From Chara braunii (Eukaryota; Streptophyta; Charophyceae; Charales; Characeae), in contig BFEA01000031.1 of NCBI GenBank assembly GCA_003427395.1, positions 4,487,964 through 4,525,463 of the forward strand: a stretch of 37,500 nt of DNA, in the 5' to 3' direction. Below are positions 20,590 to 30,511 of this stretch, piece after piece; the first letter of the stretch is position 1, and the number at the start of each line of letters is the position of its first letter. The position numbers and the translations under genes were made by a program. Below the pieces are notes generated by a model, which searched no databases, was not told the origin of the DNA, and saw only the letters and a list, made by a program, of their open reading frames with translations.

Positions 20590-21210
20590 TTTTTTTCTTA
20601 GGTCAATTCTTGAATTTTCAAGGATCATTTTTTGTACTTGGCTTTGTATAAATCTTGGTAAGCTACTTTCTCTACGGGAAGCGCTGCCGAAATTTCTACA
20701 AATCAAAGGAGTTACTCAATTTTTCACTTGTCCAAGTTCAACTTGTCTTTTCTTTATATCTGACCAAGTAAAAATCTGGAAAGTCTCATTTTCTAAAGAG
20801 AGTGCTGCCCTATTTTTTGCTAATTTAGGGAGTTAGACAAAATTGGACTTTGAGAAGTCAAAGTTATTTTCAAATTCTGAACTTAGCCTTGTATAAATTT
20901 TGGAATAACACTTTTTTAAAGGGAGTGCTGCTGAAATTTCTGCAAAACTAAGGAGTTAGTTAAATCTTGTCTAAGTTGATCTCAAGTTGTTTTCTGAGCT
21001 CATATCTGACTTAGTATAAATCTGGGAAGTCTCCCTTTCTAAAGGAAATAATGCCCAAATTTCTACCAATTCAGGGAGTTAGACAAATTTTGACTTTCCA
21101 CAGTTAGAGATTATTTCTGCTTTCATATATGGACTTATATAAATTCTGAAAAGGCACTTTTCCTACGGGAAGCGCTGCCGAAATTTTCTTAGTTTAGTGG
21201 AGATAGATTA
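20590..21210 (+). repeat. ~123-bp tandem repeat, 5 units, each with a short hairpin
   Basis: AGGGAGTTAGAC-type anchors (G-G-A at 20708, 20829, 20952, 21075 and 21199) give a 121-124-bp period. The unit runs CTGACTTAGTATAAATCTGG, then TTTTCTAAAGGGAGTGCTGCC, then AAATTTCTACAAA and the anchor. Just before GCTGCC most units can pair CACTTTT with the GGGAGTG class across a TAAA or CTAC apex, with arms that differ between units (GCaCTTTTC/GGGAAGcGC in unit 5, CATTTTC/GAGAGTG in unit 2). It follows the hairpin array directly. Confidence 0.7.
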
Positions 21211-21265
21211 TATTTTGATAGATGACGATTCTGACAATCCACTCTGTACAGGCGAGATTATGTCA

Positions 21266-21304
21266 GAGTCTACCTTTGCTTTGTGCACTGCTTAAAGGTA
21301 GATT
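21266..21304. repeat. Hairpin TCTACCTTT/AAAGGTAGA
   Basis: A perfect 9-bp stem with a loop of about 15-20 nt, lying just after the 123-bp array. Confidence 0.4.
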
Positions 21305-21942
21305 CATGCTTAGTAAATTATGATGATTTGAGTGAGATCGTGATATGGGGATTATTCTCCATGGACTTATAGGTTTAGCTTGGGGGATTGACATGTCATG
21401 TGTTAAAGGTCTTTTTGATCGTTTTGATTCAAGTTCAGGACTAGATTCAGCTTGATCCCTTGAGGATCATCTTCTAATATCACTGATAAAAGGTCGGTTG
21501 TCGATTCGTCGGTTTACGGTTCAACTCCAATTCACTCCTGCCACTCAACCTAAAGGCTTTTGCCCGGTGGTTTATCTGTTTTGTTGTGTTTTTACCCGTA
21601 CTTTATTGAATGGTCATTTAACAAAGAGACATAGTATTTTTATTGCGGGGAGGTTGCGATGAGGTTGAGGTTTGCATGGCTAAAGCAAGGGGTATGAGTA
21701 CAGAGAATGATTGAAGATGACCGCGTGTAGTGTGTGGACCCTTTGGTTGAATCTCTAATGTAATTTGCAGGTATGTTTGTGGTCCGGACTCTGGATGTGA
21801 CTGTCTGCGATTACATACATATATGGCTGAGAGGAGCCCCACTATGACTGTGGGAAGTGATCGTCCTATACAATTAACCCTCATATATTTACGAGTACCC
21901 TGAGTACTTGAGAGGCCTACTGTAATTGTGTGTAAGGGTTGA

Positions 21943-22269
21943 CCATATTATGCCTTTGAGAGAAAAGGGGGGATTCCCCTTTATCCCTTGCTTGTTAGAG
22001 ATTTTTATGGTTGGACGTTGTACTCCGTGGCAGCCGTCAAAGTCAAACCACTTGACTTTCGCCCTGGCCAGGAGAAGGACTCATCCCCAGGGCCGCAAGA
22101 AAACGACTTCCACCACAAGTATGGACCTGTGTACCACCCGCTCTGCATAAGGTGCAAAAGAGGGTGTGTGGTCTTCAACCGCGCTCGGCGGTTATTCAGC
22201 GTCGAGAGGTTAACCCTCAAGGCGCGTGTCAGCCGACACTTGAGTGTCAAATGCGACCCTCGAGACTAA
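21943..22269 (+). CDS. Uncharacterised ORF (~108 codons), doubtful
   Basis: The frame is open from 21943 (TGA just before) to the TAA at 22267-22269, without an ATG near the start, so if coding it would be an internal or terminal exon. Composition is protein-like (GIPLYPLLVRDFYGWTLYSV, then a Cys/His-containing PVYHPLCIRCKRGCVVF). The spacing of Cys and His does not match a zinc-finger class I know. I see no similarity to the Gag or module ORFs nearby. It may be a fragment of an element or chance. Confidence 0.25.
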   Translation, partial: PYYAFERKGGIPLYPLLVRDFYGWTLYSVAAVKVKPLDFRPGQEKDSSPGPQENDFHHKYGPVYHPLCIRCKRGCVVFNRARRLFSVERLTLKARVSRHLSVKCDPRD

Positions 22270-22483
22270 CGAGGACCGCACTATCATGGGCACTACATGG
22301 TACGTCATCATTGCGACTGCTTGCGTACGCCTACATTGCGAGTCGATATAGCTTAGCCCTGCATCCCCGCGGTTTTATATCAAGTCTCACGCGCGACGCC
22401 TATCCGATTTCCACATTGAAATGTTATGGGTTGGCTACCGTGGGACTAGAAGCGTTGTCCCGATGTTTGTGTTGTGTCATTTC

Positions 22484-22503
22484 GTATGTGTGTGTGTGTG
22501 TGT
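22484..22503. repeat. (GT)n microsatellite
   Basis: A short run of TG dinucleotides inside otherwise complex sequence. Confidence 0.7.
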
Positions 22504-22722
22504 TTTATTTTGTGTCTGTAAAGCGGTGTGCGCGTGGTGTGTGGGATGCGTCCTAGTCGACCGACGACGAGCTGCACTTGGGACTGCAGCCCCCCAAGAT
22601 GTCGGTTCACTTGCGGGCCCGATAGGCGTATTACCGCACGTACCCCCTATGCTACAGCGAATGAGAAACGCCCTCGGCTGGTCCACCTTTGCGATTGCAA
22701 CTGATTAGCTTTCGTACTGTGG

Positions 22723-22875
22723 ACTGGTAGCTCGGCGGGGATACGCCCACCGAAGGGAGGTGACAGCTCCCGTAAGGTGGAGGTAAGTCGTGCCTCGCNA
22801 CTGGTAGCTCGGCTGGGATACGCCCACCGAAGGGAGGTGACAGCTCCCGTAAGGTGGAGGTAAGTCGTGCCTCGC
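22723..22875. repeat. 76-bp direct duplication flanking an N
   Basis: 22723-22798 and 22800-22875 are identical except one base, with the only intervening position being the N at 22799. Two near-identical ends meeting at an ambiguous base suggest an assembly join where overlapping contig ends were not merged. Confidence 0.8.
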
Positions 22876-23061
22876 GTAGACCCTATCCTGTCGTAGGGGC
22901 TCGCGAGAGGTATGGCTGGCGCACTCGGCCGGAGCGGCTTGCGGAAGCTCCATGTACATTGCGACAAAGGATTTAAACCAACTCCTGCGTGACGCGGTCG
23001 GGAGGGTCCCACGCTGCCCCGTGCGGTGCCCTACCGATGCGCTCGACAGGTGACGCCGCTG

Positions 23062-23094
23062 CCGGGGATAACGGTTGCCTACCGTTGTCCCTGG
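23062..23094 (+). repeat. 13-bp hairpin
   Basis: CCGGGGATAACGG pairs along its full length with CCGTTGTCCCTGG around a 7-nt loop, with two G-T wobbles and no mismatch. It is the most stable-looking isolated hairpin here. There is no flanking U-run or known RNA motif. Confidence 0.5.
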
Positions 23095-23099
23095 TGGAA

Positions 23100-25344
23100 C
23101 GACATCCGGGTATTTGAGGTGAGAAAATAGGCAAATGAGAAGTTTTTGTTAGACTGTATGAGCGATTTGTTAATATTATGATTATCGTTGGGGATGTTGC
23201 AAGACTAAGAAGCCCTTAAAGATCGAGCCTAGATTTGAGGCTGGATGATGACTCGGGCGAGATGACCGCTTCTGCTTTATTGATTGGTTTAGGCGAAACG
23301 GTTGGTTACAGACGATGTAGGATAAGGCATGAAGTGAGGGTTGATTGCGTGACTTGGTTTTGATCGAGACGACAGGGTTTTGATTGACGCGGTATGAGTA
23401 GCTCAAGAGTGATAAGAGTTTTCATTATGTGTTCACGAGCCCTTACTGGCATAACGATAGCTGAAATTGATAACCCCTCTGATCAAATGGTCGGCGGATT
23501 GGGATGATGCTTTGCGTGCTTGATGTGGCTAAGGTTAAGCATCGCTATTGTGAGAGTTAGCCCTATAATATGTCTTTTTTGACTTCCATGAGAGTCAATT
23601 GAGTGATTGGGGAAGCATCGTAATACGGTTGCATTAAAATGAAGCTAAGATGAAGTGAGATAGTATTCTTCTGCCCGGATTTGAAGGTATAGTTCCTCTC
23701 ATGAGTGTGAGGTTAGGAGTCATCTCAACACTTTGAGGAGAGGTAGGTTAAGGAAAGCTGAAAGATATTATGAGTATGGACTGAGATGTTTGAGTCTGGG
23801 CTTAGAGTGGTTGATAAATTTGTACCACAATGGAAGATAATAGATCTGCATGACGTCCTCTCTACAAATATGGTATCTGACCCTAAAGGCAGTAAGAGTG
23901 ACAGAAAAGGGGCTAACAATTAGGTTATCCCGTTTACTTTCACTAGGACGATGGGATGTAGGTAATGTTAGACCTCCACTGATACCTTTTCAGGTTTGGG
24001 CCATCCACTTTGAATCTATATGGAGTTTGAACTAAGGACTTGAGACTATTTTTCTCATGGGTTTTCTTTTGAATTGTATGTTAATTTTATTCATATATGT
24101 CAGATTTTGTTGGGAATAAGCCTGTTTGTGTTTATCTATGTAAGGTTATATGCTTGATGTCGTTTTGTCTAATGGGTATTCTTTTTTTTATATCCATATA
24201 GGTTATTGATTTGAAGTACTGACTGTACTGGTTTGAACCTATCAATCCTGGAGGGATTTGTATGAGTGTCTCAACTTCAAATATCGATTAACGATTGGCT
24301 GATGAGGTTATATGTTTGGGTTGCTCTTCAAAGAGCGTTAGAGATATTGCATAGAATCCAAACCAAGTCTGATGACAATTCAGGGGTGAATGGAGTGACC
24401 ACTTCCTTGCGATGAGATATTGGCTCATGAAGTGGTCGATGTGTAAGGTCTGCCCTAAGGAAGGTTGCAATCCGATGCTATTGTTCCCATGAAAGATGAC
24501 TTTGAAGAAGTTATAGGTTGTCTTGTAAGTAGTAGTGAGACCCACGCCGGAACTATGTTCCTGGTCCATAGTGGGGTGTTGTTGTTGTATCCCTTGCGAT
24601 AAAATAACTACACTACTACTGAAAAGGAGGAGAGTATTTGGTCCTTGCTAAACTCTGGTCTATGAAAGAAAGCAGCTACTACGTGCCGCAGGAAAGAAGG
24701 GGGTGAATCCCTAACTTTCTTTGTGACAAGTAGGTTCACCGACAGAGGAAGGGGCTGCACCACCCCGAAGCGTGTATGGTAAGGTGGTTTACCTTGTCGA
24801 CAAAGGTCTGCAAGGAACGAATGTTAGAATCAGAGGGAGCAGCAGTGAGGCTTAATCCTTGAGCGGGGCTAGAGGGTTTGAGATGCTATCCATTCTAAAA
24901 AGGGATTACACTGCCCCTCGCCACAGTATACTTCTATCAAAATTGGGGAGTAAAGTGTGATATTTTTGTTATTGTTATGTCTAAGAATGCTATTGGTTGG
25001 CAATTCTATCTTTAATCATGACATGTCCATTATATGATATACCTGATAATATAAACTTATCACTGTAGTTGACTAGCCGGAGTATGATGCATTTGAGGTG
25101 TTGTTGTTGTCAACTATAAACGTGATATATCATTTTCCATGAGTTATTATTATTATAAAATATTTTTGATATTTGTGAATTAACAGTTATTAAGATATAT
25201 TACCACTATAAGTTTTTCTAACCTGGATGGTCATAAATACTGGAAAGAATGAACTTAGGGAAATATTACTTGAAGCTGAGACTTTCGTAGTTGAGAACGT
25301 AGGAGTCGATGTCAGCATGGTAACGGAAGGCATATGCTGGACGT
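23100..25344. other. AT-rich region, no gene recognised
   Basis: No ORF carries recognisable content on either strand, and I see no tandem array or RNA gene. It may include decayed parts of the element whose module and Gag begin at 25345. Confidence 0.4.
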
Positions 25345-26063
25345 TTGTTTGTGATGCGCAGAACCCAGACAGAGCTAAGGCAACTCAAGATGCCTTACGC
25401 TAGAAAAAATCCCAATATGGCCTTGCCAACTGAAAGGAAAGGTGGACTCGAGGTGTCCTTGACAAGACGGGTTAAAGAGGGGGAATATATTTCTTCGTGG
25501 TCGGGCGTACAAATGGACATGGGTATCTTCGCATGGATCGAGTTTGGTTTCGATGACAATCACGATTGCGCGATTGCGAGGGTGACCCTATACGCTCCTC
25601 CATCATTTTGGGCCCTGCATGGGATTGAGTTGGCATTGGGGCATGAGAGTCTGCTTACGAGATCCTTGAGGGTAGCTGAAGCAACTGCAACAAAATGGGC
25701 GAGAGAAAGAGTCCATGAAGGAGAAGAGCAAGTACTGACCCATGTAGAGGTTAAGCATGTTGAAGAGTTTGAACTTTCCTCAGCCCCTCTAAGAGTCGTT
25801 CTGCCAGATTTCCTCATGAAAAGTGTTTTGGGGGATAAGAGAGGGTAGAAGCTGCAGCAGACGCCGCATTGAGAGTGCGAGACTGGTAGTATGGGCGTTA
25901 TACATATGAATTAGTATACGGTCTGTACTTAGACCCGAAATTCTCACCTCCCAGTCAGTGGTTCAGGCACACGACCAAAATAGTTGACGTATACGCCATT
26001 TCTCATGACCTAAATGAGGAAATTGAAGACTGGGATGAGTTTCGAGCAGCAGTGGTCCATTAA
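25345..26063 (+). pseudogene. Pre-Gag module, copy 4 (frameshift and one stop)
   Basis: The first frame (25345-25848) has MRRTQTELRQ and KGGLEVSLTRRVKEG, matching the start of copy 3, and then the family core VLPDFLMKSVLG. The frame closes with a TAG at 25846, but homology to the other copies continues one frame over from about 25840: a helical Ala-rich stretch, a TAG at 25887, then YELVYGLYLDPKF (compare YYRAFLEMGPF in copy 2) and the end at TAA 26061-26063. So this is a full module with a single-base frameshift and one stop. It precedes the second Gag by about 240 bp, repeating the order seen at 13950-18589. Its divergence from copies 1-3 means that the association is old or under selection. 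Function is unknown. Confidence 0.55.
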
Positions 26064-26168
26064 GAAGGGTCTTTACCGTCTCACTAAGTGTATTTGTTCT
26101 TGGATTGGCTATGGTCGTCCTCATGCTTAACGTAGGAGCTGCCTACAGTCAGCCTTAATGGACCCTGC

Positions 26169-26178
26169 CTATATAAAG
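26169..26178 (+). promoter_or_regulatory. TATA box-like CTATATAAAG upstream of Gag
   Basis: CTATATAAAG is a close match to a plant TATA box, about 135 bp before the Gag ATG at 26304. TTTGTCCAACAG just before that ATG also resembles a splice acceptor, so the Gag start could lie on a second exon. Confidence 0.4.
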
Positions 26179-26303
26179 TGTACATTGTGTACAAGTATTG
26201 GAAAAGTGGGTGTAGGTGTAAGCTTGTCGTGATAGACCATGTTTCGAATGCATAATTCTTCTCGGGTTTCGATCCTAATCAATTGTTGTTTGTCCAACAG
26301 GAG

Positions 26304-27225
26304 ATGGGATCAAAGGAATCCGTGACGCAAGGCCTGCGAGAGAGGGGTGGGGTCAAGGAGCTCGCTTATTTGCCCGATATGCGGGATCCGGAGCGATCGA
26401 ACGCACCTAAAATGGAGATTGGCCTCTTCAATGGTTGTCATGTCTCTGACTTCCTCGATAAAGTTGAACAGTTGGCGTCTCAACGCGAATGGAATGAGGA
26501 GCAGATGTTAAAGGAGGTCATAAAGTTTATCCATGTAGACCTAAAGGAGGAAGTCAGTAAATTGATCGAAAAGGCAGAGTCATCGTGGAGGAAGTTCCAT
26601 AATGACATGAGGAATAAGTACCGACTGGGTGAGGAGCAGTTAACCAGGGATGATCTTGAGAAGATGGAACGATATGATTATGCATCTGGCAGAATATGAG
26701 CGTGCTTCATATAAAGTTTGTGCGTTTTCGGAGCATGGTAAGTGTTTTTTCTTCCTCATGCATTTCTCAGGTGCAAAGCAGCGAGACCTGATTCGGGGGA
26801 CGGGAGGAAGACTTATATGGGACAAGATACGAGGAAACTTTGTAAAAGGAGATTTTGATCAGGGCCTCTGTTATATTCTGCGCGAGGCGAGGGAAAGAAA
26901 GAAATTGAGGGATTGCGAGAAGAGAGATGAAAGCAAAAGGGTAGTTGAGGAAGAAGAGGAGTATGAGTCTTCCTGGTCATCAGAGGCTCGGTCGGCAGGG
27001 CCATCTTCCTCCCCTGCGCGACAAGAGTCACAAGGAAGTGTGGTGGGACAAGAAAGTTGGATAGGGCACAGAAAGAAGAGAATGCGAGATCGGTGGTCGA
27101 AGGTAGTATGTGATTTTTGTGGGGAGGTCGGTCATACACCTCGCAAATGTAAGAAAGCGAGGCAAGCCCAAAGGGAAGAAAAGGAGAGGGGCGATAGGGA
27201 AAGGAACGCGACCGGCCCGATATAG
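26304..27225 (+). pseudogene. gag: Second Gag remnant, diverged, with CCHC knuckle
   Basis: The first frame starts at ATG 26304 (frame open from 26283) and stops at 26697-26699. It carries MEIGLFNGCHVSDFLDKVEQ, then WNEEQMLKEV and SSWRKFHNDMRNKYRLG, which aligns by eye with the capsid-like segment of the 16568 Gag (F-G-x3-[TS]-[DE]-F-L, W-x-E-E-x-M, S-W, M-R-x-K). A frameshift between 26675 and 26700 moves the homology to the frame that runs to 27225 (LAEYERASYKVC). That part ends with a Glu/Ser-rich linker and a zinc knuckle CDFCGEVGHTPRKC near 27110, followed by a basic tail. The 33-nt segment from about 26738, which starts GTAAGTG and ends TCTCAG, looks like an intron but is far too short for one and is in frame. 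No Pol domain follows. Confidence 0.7.
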
Positions 27226-27229
27226 TCTA

Positions 27230-27900
27230 AACTTAATTGAAGGTAGAGGCGTTGAGCCCAGGGGACTTAGACAGTGGGAGTTGATTGCGGGAGAGGGAAA
27301 ACAGATTGGAGAGGAACCCTCACAATAATGGTCCAGTAAAGTAACTTAGGTTGTAGATAACTCAGCCGTATAGGTGAAACCAGAGGGGGTAATGAATGAG
27401 TGGGGACTAGTTCGCCTGTACGTCAGTAGGACCAAGGTTTGTACATAGGGACGGAGCTAGATATGTGTATAGCTAGGTGTAGTCATGACTAGCTTGTCTA
27501 CCTGTACATATGTAGATTGTAGTACTGGGCGAATCATTTGTTCCCTATTTTGGCATGATTGAGGTGGTTGTGTCCAGATGTGTGATATGTCGGTGTGTAC
27601 AGTAGGGATAAATTTACGTGATTTGAGCTTTTGTGTATGTTTGGGTACACTCCGAGGTATTCGTGGGTTCGAGACATGGGTTACTCAGCAGAGTGGGACG
27701 TGAGGGCTGGGTACCTATGTTGTTTTTGAGAGAGACATTCTATCCTGGTGTACATATCGAGTTGAGACTCTATGAGGCTCGATTTTTATAACGATCACTA
27801 TCACTCTCACTTGTGTGGTTTATCCTGATGAATGTTGGCTTTGTGTGAAAAATGTGTGAATGGGTGACATGTAAAGCTGCCTACTCCTTGGTATACTCGT
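27230..27900. other. No gene recognised
   Basis: T/G-rich + strand sequence after the Gag remnant. No polypurine tract, LTR terminus or Pol motif could be identified. Confidence 0.35.
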
Positions 27901-28428
27901 GCGACCTGCTCACGGGCAGCTGATAGGGCAGAGTATAAGGGGAGGAAGCGCAACCTACCGGCCTTCTTCATCGCAGATGACGACAGCCTTTACTGCGATG
28001 CGGACGTGCGGCGCGCCCTGAGACGAACGGAGCAGATCTGTTGGCGTAACCTGACTCAGGCGTGTAATATAAGGGGAGATAGGTATGTCCTGATTGATCG
28101 ATTTGCCTCTCCGACCCTGATATTGCCCTACACCAACTTGACGGTGCTACCCTGGTCGGCAGCCCACGCCACGTGGCAGCCGCGGTTCAATTGCCGCTGG
28201 TGTCACCAGAGAGTCTCTTGCTCCTGGCGACGGCTGGTCCTTGGGTACGAGGGAGCTGCGCATTTTCCCGATCTCTCCAGGGGCGCGGGTGCGCGACCCG
28301 CGGAATTTCGAACTTGGGTGTCGGCGGGCCATCCCTCCGTATCGCCTCCCGCGCAGGAGGGTCCTCGCGGGCTTGACGAGTCCGGCGCGGAGGCCTCAAG
28401 GCCTCGAACCAACTACCTGTACGTCTAA
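27901..28428 (+). CDS. GC-rich uncharacterised ORF, doubtful
   Basis: A frame open through this stretch reads GRKRNLPAFFIADDDSLYCD near its start and LPYTNLTVLPWSAAHA midway, then becomes Arg/Pro-rich until the stop at 28426-28428. A nominal ATG-less start at 28006 is arbitrary. Several frames on both strands are open from about 28140 to 28420 because of high GC, which weakens the case. The first ~80 codons look more protein-like than the rest. I do not recognise the product; an exon or element fragment is possible. Confidence 0.25.
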   Translation, partial: ATCSRAADRAEYKGRKRNLPAFFIADDDSLYCDADVRRALRRTEQICWRNLTQACNIRGDRYVLIDRFASPTLILPYTNLTVLPWSAAHATWQPRFNCRWCHQRVSCSWRRLVLGYEGAAHFPDLSRGAGARPAEFRTWVSAGHPSVSPPAQEGPRGLDESGAEASRPRTNYLYV

Positions 28429-28915
28429 CCCATCGCAGCGTAGCGAGGAACGGAGGCCTCCGCCAATCGCTGCCCTGGCCTATTCCCCCTAGTGCTTTTT
28501 CTCGTTTTGATTCACTACGGCCATTCCGGTTTGCGGGACTCCCTTTACCCCGCGAGGAGGCGTATCTTTCCCGTTGGACGTCAGCGGCGACGGTTCAATT
28601 CCTTGGCAACCTCTGGCCCGAAACCAAGAGATCCCCGTTTCGATCGGGTGACTCCATCCCTATGGCCAAAAATCCTCGGCCACACCCCCAATAACTCTGA
28701 TCGGCGCGCAAGGGCACGCTACGCCGCGCGGGGTGTGAGGTTGCGCGTCACAAGTTACCTGCCGTGATAGTGAAAGCGTTTGTGGCTACAGGATAGATTT
28801 TCCCTTTTTCCTTTTCTTTTTCTTCTCCACTTGACCTTCCTCTATCAGGGCCCGTTTTCTATTGGAGCGTCAGAGGTCAGAGCTCCTCGAATCTCATCAT
28901 GAGATCAACCACCAA

Positions 28916-28944
28916 ATCTGTTTAAACAGATCTTTAAACAGATC
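28916..28944. repeat. 16-bp palindrome overlapping a 12-bp tandem repeat
   Basis: ATCTGTTTAAACAGAT (28916-28931) is a perfect palindrome, and TTTAAACAGATC is repeated head to tail at 28921-28932 and 28933-28944. ATCTCAT-C-ATGAGAT lies about 25 bp upstream. Confidence 0.6.
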
Positions 28945-29010
28945 CTGAGTTCGAGGTCTACTTAATAACGCCAATACAATGATGCAGTGCCTCTCCCTTC
29001 ACAAAAAGCA

Positions 29011-29252
29011 AAAAGTAAGGGACACTGGACCTGCTTTCCAGTCTGCTACCCAAGATAGGACGCTGGACCTGGTTTCCACTGAGGACACTGGACCTGCTTT
29101 CCAGTCTGCTACCCAAGATAGGACGCTGGACCTGGTTTCCAGCAATCCGGGTAGAATTGTGAGGTCCCCGGCCTCGACTCAAGATTGTTTGAATATTAAA
29201 GCCCAGCACAGTTCAAAAAAAAAAAAAAAAAAAAAAAAAAACGAAAAGTAAG
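29011..29252 (+). mobile_element. Short poly(A) retroposon with 9-bp target-site duplication
   Basis: AAAAGTAAG at 29011-29019 is repeated at 29244-29252. Between them lies a ~220-bp body that ends in a run of about 25 A residues (29217-29241), the layout of a LINE-mobilised retroposon. The body contains a 63-bp tandem duplication (starts 29021 and 29084) with CTGGACCTG..TTCCAG hairpins. No polymerase III A/B boxes are visible, so it may be a 5'-truncated LINE tail or a processed transcript and not a canonical SINE. The duplicated site is A-rich, so some chance match is possible. Confidence 0.5.
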
Positions 29253-29576
29253 AACGACGGCCTCCATTCTATGGGAGAAAGGTGAGAGCCAAAGTAAGAG
29301 AGCACGTTGGATCTGTCAGAATCTAATGGACACAGTGAAAGGGAGAGAACGAGAGGCACAACTTTCGGTCCAGATGCGGTGATAATGACCGGGCGTTCTA
29401 TTAGGGTGAAGATGGTAGGCCAGGCCACCTCCCTTTTTTGCCAATTATCAACGGGTAGGCCGTGGAAAGCATGGCTTACTGTTTTTCTTGCTGTTTGGAA
29501 CTGCTCACGGCCTGATCTTGCAGTGGACTGTTATTTCTGCAAATTCTGAACTGTGCAGCGTTCACAGGCGCAGTTG

Positions 29577-29620
<44 letters not shown>

Positions 29621-29964
29621 ACACACCATCAGGCAGACGTGTTATACATAAGAAAACAAACAAAGAAAAAACGAAATAACAAAACAGAAAAAAAATGTAC
29701 AACACCTGCCAGTGGAGGAACAGACATGAACACCAATGCCGCTGTGCAGCGCAATATGTACAGCAGGTATGGAGCACATATTAGGCATGGAGCTCCCTGT
29801 CAATATAGGGCGGTTTATAAATTAAGGTAGGTTTCAAAAAAATGCACGTCGTCGTAGTTTCACAGTAAAAATAATGGTTGGGCCCAAGTCTCGGGGGACA
29901 GCACAAATATTTGCAGGCAGGGTTCCACAAAACCTTGCAAAAACTATCTTTCAGACCCATACGA
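29253..29964. other. Spacer with (CA)n microsatellite, no gene
   Basis: A (CA)n tract lies at about 29577-29617. The remaining sequence has no ORF of interest. The region ends at the left target-site duplication of the Penelope-like element. Confidence 0.6.
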
Positions 29965-29976
29965 CATTTGCACTGT
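29965..29976. repeat. Left target-site duplication (12 bp)
   Basis: CATTTGCACTGT here is repeated exactly at 36803-36814. The flanking sequence is otherwise unrelated, and the copies sit precisely where the pseudo-LTR similarity begins and ends. Confidence 0.8.
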
Positions 29977-30119
29977 TGAGCTGAGTCTACTTACACTGAA
30001 ACGGCAGCTACGGCGGCAGGGGTACCCAGGCTGGATCTTCAATAAATGCCTCTGGAAGTTTGTGATGAGACGAGCCCCATCCTGGGAAAGATGGGCGCAG
30101 AGGTTTGGGGGGTGGTGAA

Positions 30120-30220
30120 GGGTGATATAGTGGTAAGTATGTTGAACCCGTGAGCAGGTAGCGGTCGGCTGCCTTGCTTTTCACGGCTCACCGTTTGAGG
30201 TGGGGTTCGATCCAATAACC
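30120..30220 (+). other. tRNA-like A/B-box segment in upstream pseudo-LTR
   Basis: TGATATAGTGG resembles a pol III A box (one mismatch to TRGYNNARNNG). GGTTCGATCC about 75 nt on fits the B-box core GWTCRANNC. The same segment occurs at 35455-35556. I cannot draw a convincing cloverleaf. Confidence 0.35.
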
Positions 30221-30511
30221 AGTCTGCTAATAAGTTTTTCTAAAATGGCAGGCCATTAGAGTACAGGTAAATAGGCTACCCAGGGTATAAGTAAATAAGT
30301 TACCGGTTCGGTACCGTCGCTACGGGCCATTAGTGGTCCAGGTGCAGTCCTGGTCCATTACGAAGTTTCTGGAGTTTAGAGAGTACCGGCCAGGGCCAGG
30401 CGGTCGCGTATGGGACGCAAGCGAGTTCGGGAAAGTGAGCTTAGTCTCTAATCGTGCCTGTGAGCTTAATGTCAGTATAAAAGAATAGTAGACTAATCTC
30501 TTAAGCATCTC

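Noticed and set aside
22733-22875. Possible tRNA or CRISPR-like repeat
   Set aside because: Only two copies, adjoining an N, with no spacers and no cloverleaf or acceptor stem.
24310-24380. CTGATGAGG and CTGATGACA as further hammerhead cores
   Set aside because: No GAAA at a suitable distance and no closing stems.
28147-28412. Several overlapping Arg/Pro-rich ORFs on both strands
   Set aside because: High GC leaves many frames open; no domain or codon signal favours any of them.
30320-30508. Minus-strand ORF (MLKRLVYYSF...) also found at 36226-36495
   Set aside because: Recurs only because it is antisense to the two pseudo-LTR copies.
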